A stretch of DNA of 64,000 nucleotides from Aliiroseovarius sediminilitoris (GTDB lineage Bacteria; Pseudomonadota; Alphaproteobacteria; Rhodobacterales; Rhodobacteraceae), in contig NZ_FOJB01000001.1 in NCBI RefSeq assembly GCF_900109955.1, forward strand, positions 2,418,001 to 2,482,000, written 5' to 3'. The translations under genes were made by a program, and so were the position numbers. Every line of letters begins with the position of its first letter. The first letter of the stretch is position 1. This document shows, piece by piece, positions 47,219-56,156 of this stretch. Under the pieces are notes generated by a model that was given only the letters and a program-made list of their open reading frames with translations, searched no databases and was not told the DNA's origin.

Positions 47219-47743
47219 TCAGGCGGCAACCGGGCGCGGGCTAGATCCAAGCCAGTCCAGCACGGCCACGGAAGAATCCGCCAACTCCGCGGCCAACCCT
47301 GCCGAAAAGCTCTCGAATGCGGGCCGGTTCATATCATTGACGCCGACTATCACGGGCACATCCCGCTCCAATGCGGACACGATGACCGGGTGGAAGCCGC
47401 GTCCAGTGGCCTCCTGCTTGCCGAAACGATTAAGGATCAGAAGATCCGGCGCAATGCAGCTGTCTGCCAGGTCCCTGCCAACGGCCATCGCCGCGGTCTC
47501 GATAGCGGATCCATCCAAACGGCATCCGGTAGAGCCCCCACCCAGTTTCTGGCTGATGTTAAGGCGCGCTCCGGTCGCGAGATTGATCAGGTCCATGTCG
47601 CAGGCGTGGCGATCAGCGGCGACGCAAGGTTCAGGCAAGACACCGATAAGCCGACGCCCCTGTCCACCAAGAGTAGCGGCAATTGCGCGCAAGGTGTTGT
47701 CGGCGCCACCACGCGATTGAACCCGGATGAAAGCGATGTTCAA
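47219..47743 (-). CDS. DUF2478 family protein, linked to molybdenum enzymes
   Basis: A 174-residue cytoplasmic protein of the DUF2478 type: FIRVQSRGGADNTLRAIAATL, RLIGVLPEP, NLATGARLNISQKLG, LDGSAIETAAMAVGRDL and DLLILNRFGKQEATGRGF. Such proteins are often encoded next to molybdenum-related genes and have a P-loop-like fold without known activity. It follows the catalytic subunit gene after 58 bases on the same strand and probably helps insert or regulate the Mo cofactor. This is inferred from position. Confidence 0.8.
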   Translation of the reverse strand: MNIAFIRVQSRGGADNTLRAIAATLGGQGRRLIGVLPEPCVAADRHACDMDLINLATGARLNISQKLGGGSTGCRLDGSAIETAAMAVGRDLADSCIAPDLLILNRFGKQEATGRGFHPVIVSALERDVPVIVGVNDMNRPAFESFSAGLAAELADSSVAVLDWLGSSPRPVAA

Positions 47744-47801
47744 TTTCGTTTCCCAATTGAGCTCCCTGTCGCCAGCTGTTTGCGGGCGGCAGGGAGATGA
47801 T

Positions 47802-50471
47802 TTAACCGATGATCGGTCGAGGCTTTAGCGACATCTCGAGGAAATTGTCCTTATACGCACTCTCGCCAACCTTGCGCAGAACACCACGGCCAAGCTTGTA
47901 GCGGTAGTTGCCGGTCACCGGGTCAGGCACCGCGTGACACACCGAGTTCGCCATGGAGCCGGGGTAGTTGAAAGCCGCCTTGGCAACGCCGGGGCGCATC
48001 TCGTCCGAGACAATAGCGACGGCGACGAACTGACCCGTAGTGGTCTTGATGTGACCGTTTTCCATAAGCTTGGCGAAGCTCAAATCGTCCGCTTTTACAC
48101 CGACAGGTTCACCCGATTGCACATACACCGTGTCGTTGAACCCCTCGACCAAATCTCCCGACTCGATACCTTGAGGGGCCGCGTCATCCGGGTGGATAAC
48201 GATATGTGGCCAGGGCCAGCGCTTGGCCAGATAGGGCTTGCGAAGATCATCGAAGCCCGACTGCCAGACCTCGTTGACGCGGCCGTTGGTGATCCAGATC
48301 TCACCTTTTTCGGCACGGGGTTTGATGGCCTCATAGAAGTCCGACCAGCTGTCATTCACCCATGGCGTCTTGAGGATGTTGGCCTTGCCGGTGTGGGTCG
48401 AGAAGGCATAGAGCCATTTCTGGTCCTTGGTATCCCCTTCGATTTCACCCCAGTCGTTCTCTGGATCATGCAGGCGGCCAGTTCCGACCATCTCTCCGTT
48501 GACATAACGAACTGGCGTCTGGATTCCCGTAGTCCCGAGTTCACGCAGTTTTTCGTGACCTCGTTTGCCTTCCTTCTTGGCTTCCTTGACCAGCACATTG
48601 TAGCTCAGAACGCCCGTCCGGGAGAAACGCGCCGCTTCCTCAAAGACATCGTTGCTGTCTTTCCAGTCAAAGCCTTCAAACCCCATTTTCTGGGCAAACT
48701 GAGCCATCGCCCACCAGTCTGGTTTGGCCTCGCCCGGTGCGTCGTTGAATTTGGCATAAAGCCGCAAACGCCGTTCGGCGTTGCACCGGGAGAAGTCTTC
48801 CTCTCCCCAGCCGGCAGCCGGCAGGACGATGTCGGCGTATTGCGTATTCAGCGGCTCGACCGGATAGATATTGCTGTCGACCAGCATCATGCCTCCGCTG
48901 TCGATCCGCGCCTTGAACACTTCGACCAGGTGATCGCGATCAACCGAACGCGGTTGATTGGCGTTGCGCAGCGTGAGGTCAGCGACACGGCTGGCAAGCT
49001 CCTGACTGGCGAGCATCGCCGGAAACCATGTGATGCCCATCGTCCACATGAAACGCACCTTGCCGTCCATTACCCAACGGTCCACATTCAGCGGCTTCTT
49101 GCGGCGTCCGGGATGTTTTTCCGGGCTGAGGAAGCCCTTGCCGGGGCCTGCGCCCATGCCACCGCGCTGGTGGCCGCCGCCACGGCTGATCACTTGGCCC
49201 GGGCGATTGCCCGCGCCTGAGATCAGGCCAAGGGTCGAAAGCGACGCGGTGTTCATGTAGTTGTTGGACCAGTAGTTGCCCTTTTCCAGCATGAACGATG
49301 TCTTCGGTCGCGATCCATCCTCGTTCGGCTTTGCGATCATTTCCGCGCAGCGCATGATATCCTCGGCCGGAAGGCCGGTGATGCGTGCGGCTTCTTCGAG
49401 TTGTGCCGCAGGTTCGTTCGCAATGAACTTCTGGAAGTCTTCCCAGTCCGATTGCCAACGGCCCCAAGTCGTGCGCCACTGCCAACCCGTGTTCCGGGTG
49501 CCGCGACCGTAGCCGGATTCAAGCTCCCAACGGTTGTTCACCCAGGTGTCGATGAACTCCTGGTCCTGCCAGCCATTGTCGATGATGATCTTGGCCAGTG
49601 CCAGATGCAGTGCCGTGTCAGTGCCGGGAATGATCGGCAGCCACAAACCACCGTTCTTGATCCCGTATTCGACCCCCATCGTGCGGTGCGGTGTGACAAA
49701 TATCATCTTCTTGTTGGGGTTGTCTCCGTTCATCATCCATTCGGTGAACAGAACTGTTTTCGTCTCATAGGGGTCGACACCGGAGAGGAAAGCAACGTCG
49801 CATTTGCCCCAGTCCTCATAAGTCGCAGCAAACGAGTTGATCCCGGCATCATCCAGCCCCGTGGCATCCGGCCCGCGCATCGGTTTGTCGTGCCAGGCAT
49901 GTACCGGCGTTCCGATGGCGCGATCCACCAGCTTGCGGATCGTGTAAGTGTTTTCAAAGTATTCGTACGAAAACGTCTTCATGCCCCAGGCATGTTCACC
50001 ATATTTTGACAAAACGTATTTCGACACGTCCGCCATGACATCGGTCACGAGGTCCCAACTGACAGGCGTAAGCACGCCGCCGATACGTACCATAGGGTAT
50101 TTCAGGCGATCTTTCGTGGGCGTCTCGGGATTATAGAGCTTTTGTGCCAGCGTCCCTCCGCGGACGCTGTAGTTTCCACCCGGATTGACCACCTCGGCAT
50201 CTGCGTCGGCGATGACGACGAAATTATGAGGTTTGCCTTCATGCATGCCGACATTGTGTTGGCTGCGCGCAATCCACGGGGCACCAAAGGTTGGGAAATC
50301 AACGCCAAAAGCATTCTGATCAGCTTGCGTGCCGCCTTCCTTGCCGACCGGCCAGCGGTAGACCTTGTAGGAACAGGCAACGATGCAATAGCTGCAGGCG
50401 GTGGTCAGGACTTCCGCATCAGGTGGCGGAAGGGGTACGGACTCGCGGTTGCGAAGAGTTGTATCAGCCAT
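47802..50471 (-). CDS. idrA: arsenite-oxidase-family molybdopterin catalytic subunit, iodate reductase IdrA-like
   Basis: An 889-residue Mo-bisMGD enzyme of the DMSO reductase superfamily. The [3Fe-4S] site is C26-x2-C29-x3-C33 (TTACSYCIVACSYK), with a serine where other members have a fourth cysteine, the hallmark of the AioA group. AioA proteins are usually near 825 residues, so this is longer. From memory of AioA, the pocket histidine (WHDKP) and the R/H pair (SRGGGHQRG) are kept, but the pocket Glu aligns with Asp. The neighbours (two di-heme peroxidases, Rieske subunit) are those of iodate reductase. It has no signal of its own and would be exported with IdrB by Tat. Arsenite oxidase is the alternative. 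Confidence 0.85.
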   Translation of the reverse strand: MADTTLRNRESVPLPPPDAEVLTTACSYCIVACSYKVYRWPVGKEGGTQADQNAFGVDFPTFGAPWIARSQHNVGMHEGKPHNFVVIADADAEVVNPGGNYSVRGGTLAQKLYNPETPTKDRLKYPMVRIGGVLTPVSWDLVTDVMADVSKYVLSKYGEHAWGMKTFSYEYFENTYTIRKLVDRAIGTPVHAWHDKPMRGPDATGLDDAGINSFAATYEDWGKCDVAFLSGVDPYETKTVLFTEWMMNGDNPNKKMIFVTPHRTMGVEYGIKNGGLWLPIIPGTDTALHLALAKIIIDNGWQDQEFIDTWVNNRWELESGYGRGTRNTGWQWRTTWGRWQSDWEDFQKFIANEPAAQLEEAARITGLPAEDIMRCAEMIAKPNEDGSRPKTSFMLEKGNYWSNNYMNTASLSTLGLISGAGNRPGQVISRGGGHQRGGMGAGPGKGFLSPEKHPGRRKKPLNVDRWVMDGKVRFMWTMGITWFPAMLASQELASRVADLTLRNANQPRSVDRDHLVEVFKARIDSGGMMLVDSNIYPVEPLNTQYADIVLPAAGWGEEDFSRCNAERRLRLYAKFNDAPGEAKPDWWAMAQFAQKMGFEGFDWKDSNDVFEEAARFSRTGVLSYNVLVKEAKKEGKRGHEKLRELGTTGIQTPVRYVNGEMVGTGRLHDPENDWGEIEGDTKDQKWLYAFSTHTGKANILKTPWVNDSWSDFYEAIKPRAEKGEIWITNGRVNEVWQSGFDDLRKPYLAKRWPWPHIVIHPDDAAPQGIESGDLVEGFNDTVYVQSGEPVGVKADDLSFAKLMENGHIKTTTGQFVAVAIVSDEMRPGVAKAAFNYPGSMANSVCHAVPDPVTGNYRYKLGRGVLRKVGESAYKDNFLEMSLKPRPIIG

Positions 50472-50486
50472 TTTCTTGATCCTTTC

Positions 50487-51035
50487 TCACGCGCCGGACG
50501 GGTTCTGGCTGTAGCCGTAGAACAGACCCATGACCCCGGTTGCGATAATGTCGTCGCCATCAATCTCGAGCACGATCTGTGGCAGGCTTTCGACGGCATG
50601 ACCGGACACGAGCATCCCGTGTTTGGTCAGGTCGAAAGTAGACAGATGGATCGGGCACGGGCCCAGCACCGAATGCGGACGCTTGAAGTCATCGGCTCCC
50701 ATATAGCCGCCCTGATGCGGGCAGATCGTGTTGAAAGCCACGATGTTTCGTGCCTCTCCCACACCGCCGCCTGCTTCTTCGTCGAGCATGACCAGAACGT
50801 TTTCCACGTTGTCATTCGGGTAGTTGAAGGTTGTCGCGATACCTTGCTTAAGCTCGGAGACCTTACCCACCACTGTACGGACATAGGAGGAGGACACCAA
50901 CTCCTGCGCCTGTGCGCCGCCCATCCCGAAAGTGGCCAGAACCGTCACCGAGGTCCCGCCAAGGATCAGAAAGTCGCGGCGGTTAAAACTTGAGCAGGCG
51001 GTTCCACCTGCTTTTGATCTTGTTGTTTGGGTCAT
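50487..51035 (-). CDS. idrB: Rieske iron-sulfur subunit, iodate reductase IdrB-like
   Basis: A 182-residue small subunit with a twin-arginine signal (FNRRDFLILGG, R19-R20) and a Rieske [2Fe-2S] site: C105-x-H107 in TICPHQGG and C127-x2-H130 in GPCPIHLS. It passes electrons to or from the Mo subunit and carries the heterodimer to the periplasm through Tat. The start ATG 51035 overlaps the stop of the peroxidase gene upstream by four bases, so it is translated as part of the operon. The order peroxidase-peroxidase-B-A fits the idr rather than the aio arrangement. Confidence 0.88.
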   Translation of the reverse strand: MTQTTRSKAGGTACSSFNRRDFLILGGTSVTVLATFGMGGAQAQELVSSSYVRTVVGKVSELKQGIATTFNYPNDNVENVLVMLDEEAGGGVGEARNIVAFNTICPHQGGYMGADDFKRPHSVLGPCPIHLSTFDLTKHGMLVSGHAVESLPQIVLEIDGDDIIATGVMGLFYGYSQNPSGA

Positions 51036-52150
51036 TGCTGGAACTCCGACCATGTTGCGGTTTCGGGGAGCTCCGGCTCATCGAGCAGAAGCGGTTCGTC
51101 CATGGAGAGGGCCTCGAGGAAAGCGACCAGATCGGCCTGTTGCGCCTCATTCAGGCCCAGCGGCTGCAATCCTGCTGTTTGGCCTTCACCGCCTCCGCCA
51201 TTATAGAAGGCAACCACATCGGCAAGATCAGACAACGCTCCGTTGTGCATATACGGCTCTGTCCAGCGCAATTCACGCAAGGAAGGTGTGCGGAACTTAC
51301 CCTTGTCCTTTGGCTGCTTGGTAACGTGATAAAGACCGAGGTCATTATCCCCGTTTCGATAAACGTCCTCGGGCACACCTTTTTGGTACAGTTCCCAACG
51401 CAAGGTGATCTGGTACAGCGGATCTTCCGAGAATTCCGCCGCCGGAGGCACACCGATGTTGTAGAATCTCTGATCCGAGACCAACGCACCATTGTGGCAG
51501 GAAATGCAGCCCGCCTCGCCGTTGAAAATTTCCATACCACGCACCGCGGACTCCGTCATTGCACTTTCTTCACCAGCGAGATACCGGTCGAAAGGGACTT
51601 TGGAAGCGTCGGTGACAATGGTGCGCTCATAGGCGGCAATAGCGTCCCAGGCGTGGGCGACCTGAGGCCACTCGGTGCCGAAGACCTTCTTGAAGTCGCG
51701 GACGTAATCAGGGACGAAACGCAACCGCATTTCCATCATCGAGCCGTCGCCATTGCCGGCAACGGCCCCGCCCGCAGCACCCTTGGCCTGCGATTCAAGC
51801 GAGGTTACGCTGCCTTCCCAGAAGCCCTTGTTGTAGTAGGCCGAATTAAGGATCGTCTGACTGTTGCGCCAGTGTTGCGTACCGGGATAGCCAAAGCTGA
51901 TGGGGCTGCCCGTTCCCCAGCCGGCATCAGGCAGGTGACAAGCCGAGCAGGGCATTGATCCATTTCCGGAAAGACGGCCGTCCCAGAAAAGCTGTTCACC
52001 AAGGGCGATCTTTTCCGGCGTCATGCGGTTGTCGTCTGGGATTGGCGGAGGTGACAAGGTTGCCAAAGGCGGCACGTCGTCCTGCGCCAATGCAAAGGTT
52101 GCGAATGCCAGAGCCGAAGCGCCTGTCAGGATTGCAGAAAGTGTTTTCAT
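51032..52150 (-). CDS. idrP1: di-heme cytochrome c peroxidase, IdrP-like
   Basis: A 372-residue periplasmic protein with signal peptide (ILTGASALAFATFALAQ) and two heme motifs, C68SACH and C215ISCH, as in the CcpA/MauG family. Conserved features include PDDNRMTPEKIALGEQLFWD, PFDRYLAGEESAMT and KFRTPSLRELRWTEPYMHNG. It should reduce hydrogen peroxide using electrons from a cytochrome. In iodate reduction two such enzymes are thought to remove peroxide made by IdrAB. Assignment as P1 or P2 is by position only. Confidence 0.85.
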   Translation of the reverse strand: MKTLSAILTGASALAFATFALAQDDVPPLATLSPPPIPDDNRMTPEKIALGEQLFWDGRLSGNGSMPCSACHLPDAGWGTGSPISFGYPGTQHWRNSQTILNSAYYNKGFWEGSVTSLESQAKGAAGGAVAGNGDGSMMEMRLRFVPDYVRDFKKVFGTEWPQVAHAWDAIAAYERTIVTDASKVPFDRYLAGEESAMTESAVRGMEIFNGEAGCISCHNGALVSDQRFYNIGVPPAAEFSEDPLYQITLRWELYQKGVPEDVYRNGDNDLGLYHVTKQPKDKGKFRTPSLRELRWTEPYMHNGALSDLADVVAFYNGGGGEGQTAGLQPLGLNEAQQADLVAFLEALSMDEPLLLDEPELPETATWSEFQQ

Positions 52151-52162
52151 TGGACCGTCTCC

Positions 52163-53287
52163 TCAGTTCTGGCCGAGTTCGCGAAGCGCGTAGTCAGGCA
52201 ATTCAGGCTCGGTCACGTTAGGCGCATCACCAGTCAGGTTGTTCAGGAAAGCGACCAGATCCGCCTCTTCCGATGGCGTCAGGCCAAGCGGTTCGGACTG
52301 AACGCTTCCCGCATTGTAAAACCGCACCACTTCGGCCAGCGTGTCAAAGACACCGGAATGCATGTAGGGGGCTGTCTGACCGATGTCCCAAAGCGAGGGC
52401 GTGACGAACTTGCCAATGTCGGCCTCGTCCTTGGTGACCACATACTGGCCGACGTCTTCACGCAGGTTCATGTAATTAGGGGTTCCCAAGGTCGCATAAA
52501 ACCGTAGCATCGTGATCTGCCGATTGGCCGTGTCTTCCGCTGTTTCGGGATCAAGACCTAGAAGGTCCGGATGGTCAGGCACACCGGTCGCGTGCAAGTC
52601 ACCGTCAGAAAGCATCGCGCCTGAATGGCAGGAAGCGCAGCCTGCTTTTCCTTCAAACAGGGCCAGACCACGTTTGGCGCTGTCAGACAGTGCATCCTCT
52701 TGACCGCGCATATAGGCGTCAAAGGGTGCGTTCTCGGTCCGGATCGTCTTCAGGAATTCGCCGATCGCACCATACATGCGTCCGCCATAAGGCTCGGCCC
52801 CATAGGCGGCCTGGAACATCTCCATGTATTCTGGCACTTGCTTGAGCCGTTCTTGCGCCAGTCGGCTGTCCATATTCATCGTGTGCGATTCGGTCAGCAT
52901 GTCGCGGACAACCGTCCCGAGATCTGAACCGTCGAGCCGCCCGTCCCACATGAAATAATTGCGGTTGGCAACATTAAAGAGGCCGGGCGCGTTGCGGAAG
53001 TAAAGTAAATCACCATAGCCATCCGAAAGCGCCTCGCCGTCCCCCCAGCCATTTTCAGGGCTGTGACAGGACGCACAGGACAATGCGGTATCTCCCGACA
53101 TACGGGTATCGAAGAACAGCATGCGCCCCAGGTCGGCGCGCGTCTGGTTGATTTCTTTCGGCTCTGGCAATGGCCCAAGCGCATCCGCGTTCTGGGCCGA
53201 TACCATGGTCGCGGCAACGCTTAACGCCAGTGCGGGAATGCCTGCAAGAAACGCTGTCGCCCGCCTTGCCTTGGTCGATCGGGTCAT
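52163..53287 (-). CDS. idrP2: di-heme cytochrome c peroxidase, second IdrP-like
   Basis: A 374-residue relative of the preceding enzyme, with signal peptide (FLAGIPALALSVAATMVSAQ), heme motifs C71ASCH and C217ASCH, and GKFVTPSLWDIGQTAPYMHSG. Start ATG 53287 follows a clear GGAGGAT; the frame from 53359 lacks one. Twelve bases separate its stop from the next peroxidase start. The two peroxidases differ throughout, so this is an old pair, not a recent duplication. Confidence 0.85.
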   Translation of the reverse strand: MTRSTKARRATAFLAGIPALALSVAATMVSAQNADALGPLPEPKEINQTRADLGRMLFFDTRMSGDTALSCASCHSPENGWGDGEALSDGYGDLLYFRNAPGLFNVANRNYFMWDGRLDGSDLGTVVRDMLTESHTMNMDSRLAQERLKQVPEYMEMFQAAYGAEPYGGRMYGAIGEFLKTIRTENAPFDAYMRGQEDALSDSAKRGLALFEGKAGCASCHSGAMLSDGDLHATGVPDHPDLLGLDPETAEDTANRQITMLRFYATLGTPNYMNLREDVGQYVVTKDEADIGKFVTPSLWDIGQTAPYMHSGVFDTLAEVVRFYNAGSVQSEPLGLTPSEEADLVAFLNNLTGDAPNVTEPELPDYALRELGQN

Positions 53288-53324
53288 GTGATCCTCCATT
53301 TTTCGAAATTTGGGGCGAAACGGG

Positions 53325-53753
53325 TCATTTCTTTGTCCCATCTGCGTTGTAAGTGGCAAGAAAGGCGATCACGTTGACCACCTCCTCGTCTTTTCATAGG
53401 CTTGCAAAAGACATCTTGTTGCCCGGCACGGTGGCCGTCGGGTCGGTCAGATACGCGGCAAGTGTGACGTCATCCCAGACAATTCCGCTATTGCTCATTG
53501 CATCGGAATATTTGAACCTCTCAACGGCACCTGCCGATTGTCCAACAATCCCGTTGAGGACGGGACCAACGCGGTTCTTTGCTTTTTCGCCAACTTGACG
53601 GCAAGTCTTGCACTTGCCAAAGACCTTTTCGCCAGCATCCGCATCCTGCGCTGACAAAAATGTCGGCGTAAATGCAGTTGCCGCCAACGCAATGACGAGA
53701 TGAAGAATAAGTCGTGATTTCACCGAAGTCCCTTTCGTCAATATTTGCGGCAT
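53325..53753 (-). pseudogene. class I cytochrome c with lost heme ligand and internal stop
   Basis: The frame begins at ATG 53753 after AGGGGG, with a signal peptide (LHLVIALAATAFTPTFLSAQ) and a cytochrome c2/c550-like body: GEKVFGKCKTC, RVGPVLNGIVG, MSNSGIVW and ATVPGNKMSFASL. Two lesions are visible. The heme motif reads CKTCR, so the proximal histidine codon is now arginine. A TGA at 53394-53396 interrupts the frame after MSFASL, where relatives continue with a lysine-rich KDEEVVNVIAFLATY helix that is still present to 53325. Either change alone would kill it. It is the first gene of the idr operon and was probably the electron donor or acceptor. Confidence 0.75.
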
Positions 53754-53821
53754 GCGAGCCCCCTGGATTCAACGTGCTTTCTTGCGTTCTGTCCCAACGA
53801 TAGCACCGACCATCTGCGTTG

Positions 53822-53871
53822 ATGTGACAGACAGCGTTACCAAATGTTGTGAAATGTGACGATATGTGACG
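53822..53871. promoter_or_regulatory. direct repeats upstream of the idr operon
   Basis: ATGTGACA (53822-53829), ATGTTGTG (53844-53851), ATGTGACG (53854-53861) and ATGTGACG (53864-53871). The last three are spaced by exactly 10 bases, one helical turn, and the first by 22. Tandem sites of this spacing are typical of OmpR/PhoB-type response regulators, and such a regulator is encoded at 56157-56888. They lie 70-120 bases before the operon's first gene. Confidence 0.55.
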
Positions 53872-53878
53872 GCGCTAT

Positions 53879-56089
53879 TCAGGTCGCATCGAGGTGCTTG
53901 CGCAAGAGTTTTGCCAGTGATTTCGGGTCGATCGGTTTCGCAATAATCGCTGGCGTCGGCCCTGTGATCGGGTCAAGTCGTGGCGCAAAACCGGTCAGGA
54001 AAACAACCGGCAGAGTTGGACGCGCCAATCTCAGTCGCAAGGCAAGCTCAACGCCGTTCAGGTCAGGCATCACCACATCGGTGATAACCACGTCAAAGCG
54101 GTCCGGGGCAGTTTCGAAGCTACGCAGCGCCGAAGTCGCCGAGGTGAAGGCCTCGATCCGATAGCCATACCGCATCAGACTGCGGCGCAATGTGGCGGCA
54201 ACCTCGGGTTCGTCATCCACGATCAGTAGCCGCTCAGTTCCATAAGGTGGTGTGTCGGTTTCACCGCTGGCTTCTTCATCGGATGCGTTGCTGCCCGGTA
54301 AAAGGACAGTGAAACAGGTGCCCTGCCCCGCAATGCTCTCGACTTCGATGCTTCCGCCCATGTCGGTGACCAACCCATGTACGACGGCAAGCCCAAGTCC
54401 GGTGCCCTTGCCAAGGGGTTTGGTGGTGAAGAAGGCGTCGAAAACCCGCCGACGCACATCTTCCGTCATTCCCGGCCCATTGTCCTCGACCTGCAAGCGG
54501 ACCCAATATGGCACCTCTTTTGTTGCGGTGCGCGAGGCGTCGATATCTTCCTTTACAGTGATTTTCACGGCCCCCGGTTTGCCGCCAATCGCTTCGGCCG
54601 CATTGCCGCACAAGTTCATGATGATCTGATGCAATTGGGTCGGATCGGCGGCAACCCATGCCGGGACGCTTTTGGCATCGAACATGAACTTCGTTGTTGG
54701 TGCCGTCGCCGCACGGATCAACCGGAGCGCCTGTTGCACCGCCTCGGACAGGTTCGTCGGAACAGGATTGCCGGACTTGCGACGCGCAAATCCCAGCAAC
54801 TGTTGCACCAGAACCTGAGCGCGGCGGGCGCCGATCTCGATCTGTTCGATTTCGTGCGCGATATCACTGTCCGGGACGGCATCCAGTGCTGCAAGATGGG
54901 TCGATCCCAGTATGGACGTCAGGACACTGTTGAAATCATGGGCGATCCCGCCAGCCAGCAACCCAACAGCTTCGATCTTCTGCGCACGGGCCATTTGTTC
55001 CCGGGTCTTGAGCCGTTCAGTGATATCCTCGCCAATGCCAAGATAGCTGTGTGCTGATCCATCAGCCCCTCGCAGCGGCAGGATAGTGGTTTCGACCCAA
55101 TAACTGCCTCCATCTTTCTTGCGATTGTGCAGCACGCCCCGCCATGTTTTTCCCTCGGCCAGCAAAGCTTGCATCTGTCTGTATTCGCTGTCTTCCGTAT
55201 CACCCGACTGAAGAAATTTTGGAGTCTGCCCCATGACCTCGTCGCGGGACCAACCAGACAGGTCTTCGAAATGACGGTTCACGTATTCAACATGTCCTTC
55301 CGTATCGGTAATCATGATTGTCGCCGGGCTTTGCTCCACCACCTGTGCAAGCCGCTGTGCGCGTTTCTCAAGCCGGTTTCGGATTTCCAGTTCGCCGGAC
55401 AATTGTGTCATCGAGACCTGCATCTGCGATAAAAGAGTCCAGAAAACAAACGCCAGCGTCAGCGACGCGACCACAAGAAGCGCCATTGACATGAAACCAA
55501 TCCGGATCAGGTCCTGACCACGATCCACAGAAGTGATCAGCCGTTCAGTTTGCCGCTTTCTGTTGGTTTGCCAAATCGTTTCCAGTGTCTCGAAGGCTGC
55601 CAATGCCGAAGTGTCATCGACCCGTACCAGCGCATCGGTCTGCTCTGCGGTCCAGCCGTCGACCGCCGCCTGCTGGGCGACAAGTAGTTTCTGACGATAG
55701 GCATCAATAGTCATGGCGATCGTGATCAGCGACTCGCGCTCTGCATCCGAAATGGGTAACGAAAGATAGTCGCCCATCGCGGCATCAAATTGCGACAACT
55801 GGTCCAGCAATTGCTGAAAATAAGCTTCATCTTTTCGCAACACGTAATTCTTGAAGGAATGGATAATGCCACCATACCCTAGATGCCCGCGAATCGCGCT
55901 GATTAAGGCACCCTTTCGGTCAGCCTCACTGGCGAACTCCGACCAGCCATCGGCGATATCAAGAAACTGCTTTCGTGTTTGTGACCCCAGAAAAAGGCCA
56001 GTGGTGACGATGCCCAGCAGCAATACACCTGCTGCCAAGGCAGTCCAGCGCGCTTTGGTACGGGGCGTCAGTCGGGAGTCTCCTAGCAT
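53879..56089 (-). CDS. hybrid sensor histidine kinase
   Basis: A 736-residue membrane kinase. Two membrane segments (about 15-35 and 198-222) enclose a periplasmic sensing domain. PAS about 245-365 ([19 protein letters not shown]), HisKA with the phospho-His in [11 protein letters not shown], HATPase with [16 protein letters not shown] and [11 protein letters not shown], then a receiver domain about 620-736 with [22 protein letters not shown] and AKPID. It lacks a separate phosphotransfer domain. It is close to the idr operon upstream and divergent from a response regulator, so it likely senses iodate, a redox signal or electron-acceptor availability; the signal is not shown. Confidence 0.88.
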   Translation of the reverse strand: MLGDSRLTPRTKARWTALAAGVLLLGIVTTGLFLGSQTRKQFLDIADGWSEFASEADRKGALISAIRGHLGYGGIIHSFKNYVLRKDEAYFQQLLDQLSQFDAAMGDYLSLPISDAERESLITIAMTIDAYRQKLLVAQQAAVDGWTAEQTDALVRVDDTSALAAFETLETIWQTNRKRQTERLITSVDRGQDLIRIGFMSMALLVVASLTLAFVFWTLLSQMQVSMTQLSGELEIRNRLEKRAQRLAQVVEQSPATIMITDTEGHVEYVNRHFEDLSGWSRDEVMGQTPKFLQSGDTEDSEYRQMQALLAEGKTWRGVLHNRKKDGGSYWVETTILPLRGADGSAHSYLGIGEDITERLKTREQMARAQKIEAVGLLAGGIAHDFNSVLTSILGSTHLAALDAVPDSDIAHEIEQIEIGARRAQVLVQQLLGFARRKSGNPVPTNLSEAVQQALRLIRAATAPTTKFMFDAKSVPAWVAADPTQLHQIIMNLCGNAAEAIGGKPGAVKITVKEDIDASRTATKEVPYWVRLQVEDNGPGMTEDVRRRVFDAFFTTKPLGKGTGLGLAVVHGLVTDMGGSIEVESIAGQGTCFTVLLPGSNASDEEASGETDTPPYGTERLLIVDDEPEVAATLRRSLMRYGYRIEAFTSATSALRSFETAPDRFDVVITDVVMPDLNGVELALRLRLARPTLPVVFLTGFAPRLDPITGPTPAIIAKPIDPKSLAKLLRKHLDAT

Positions 56090-56156
56090 GTCTCAATCTT
56101 GTCATGGCAGGTGAACACGGGCAATAATGAAGCGGAGTCATGTAGTTGAGAGAACA

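Noticed and set aside
47802-51035. Naming the Mo/Rieske pair a plain arsenite oxidase (aioAB)
   Set aside because: The pair belongs to that family, but two di-heme peroxidases, the greater length and the lack of arsenic genes fit iodate reductase better. Kept as the alternative.
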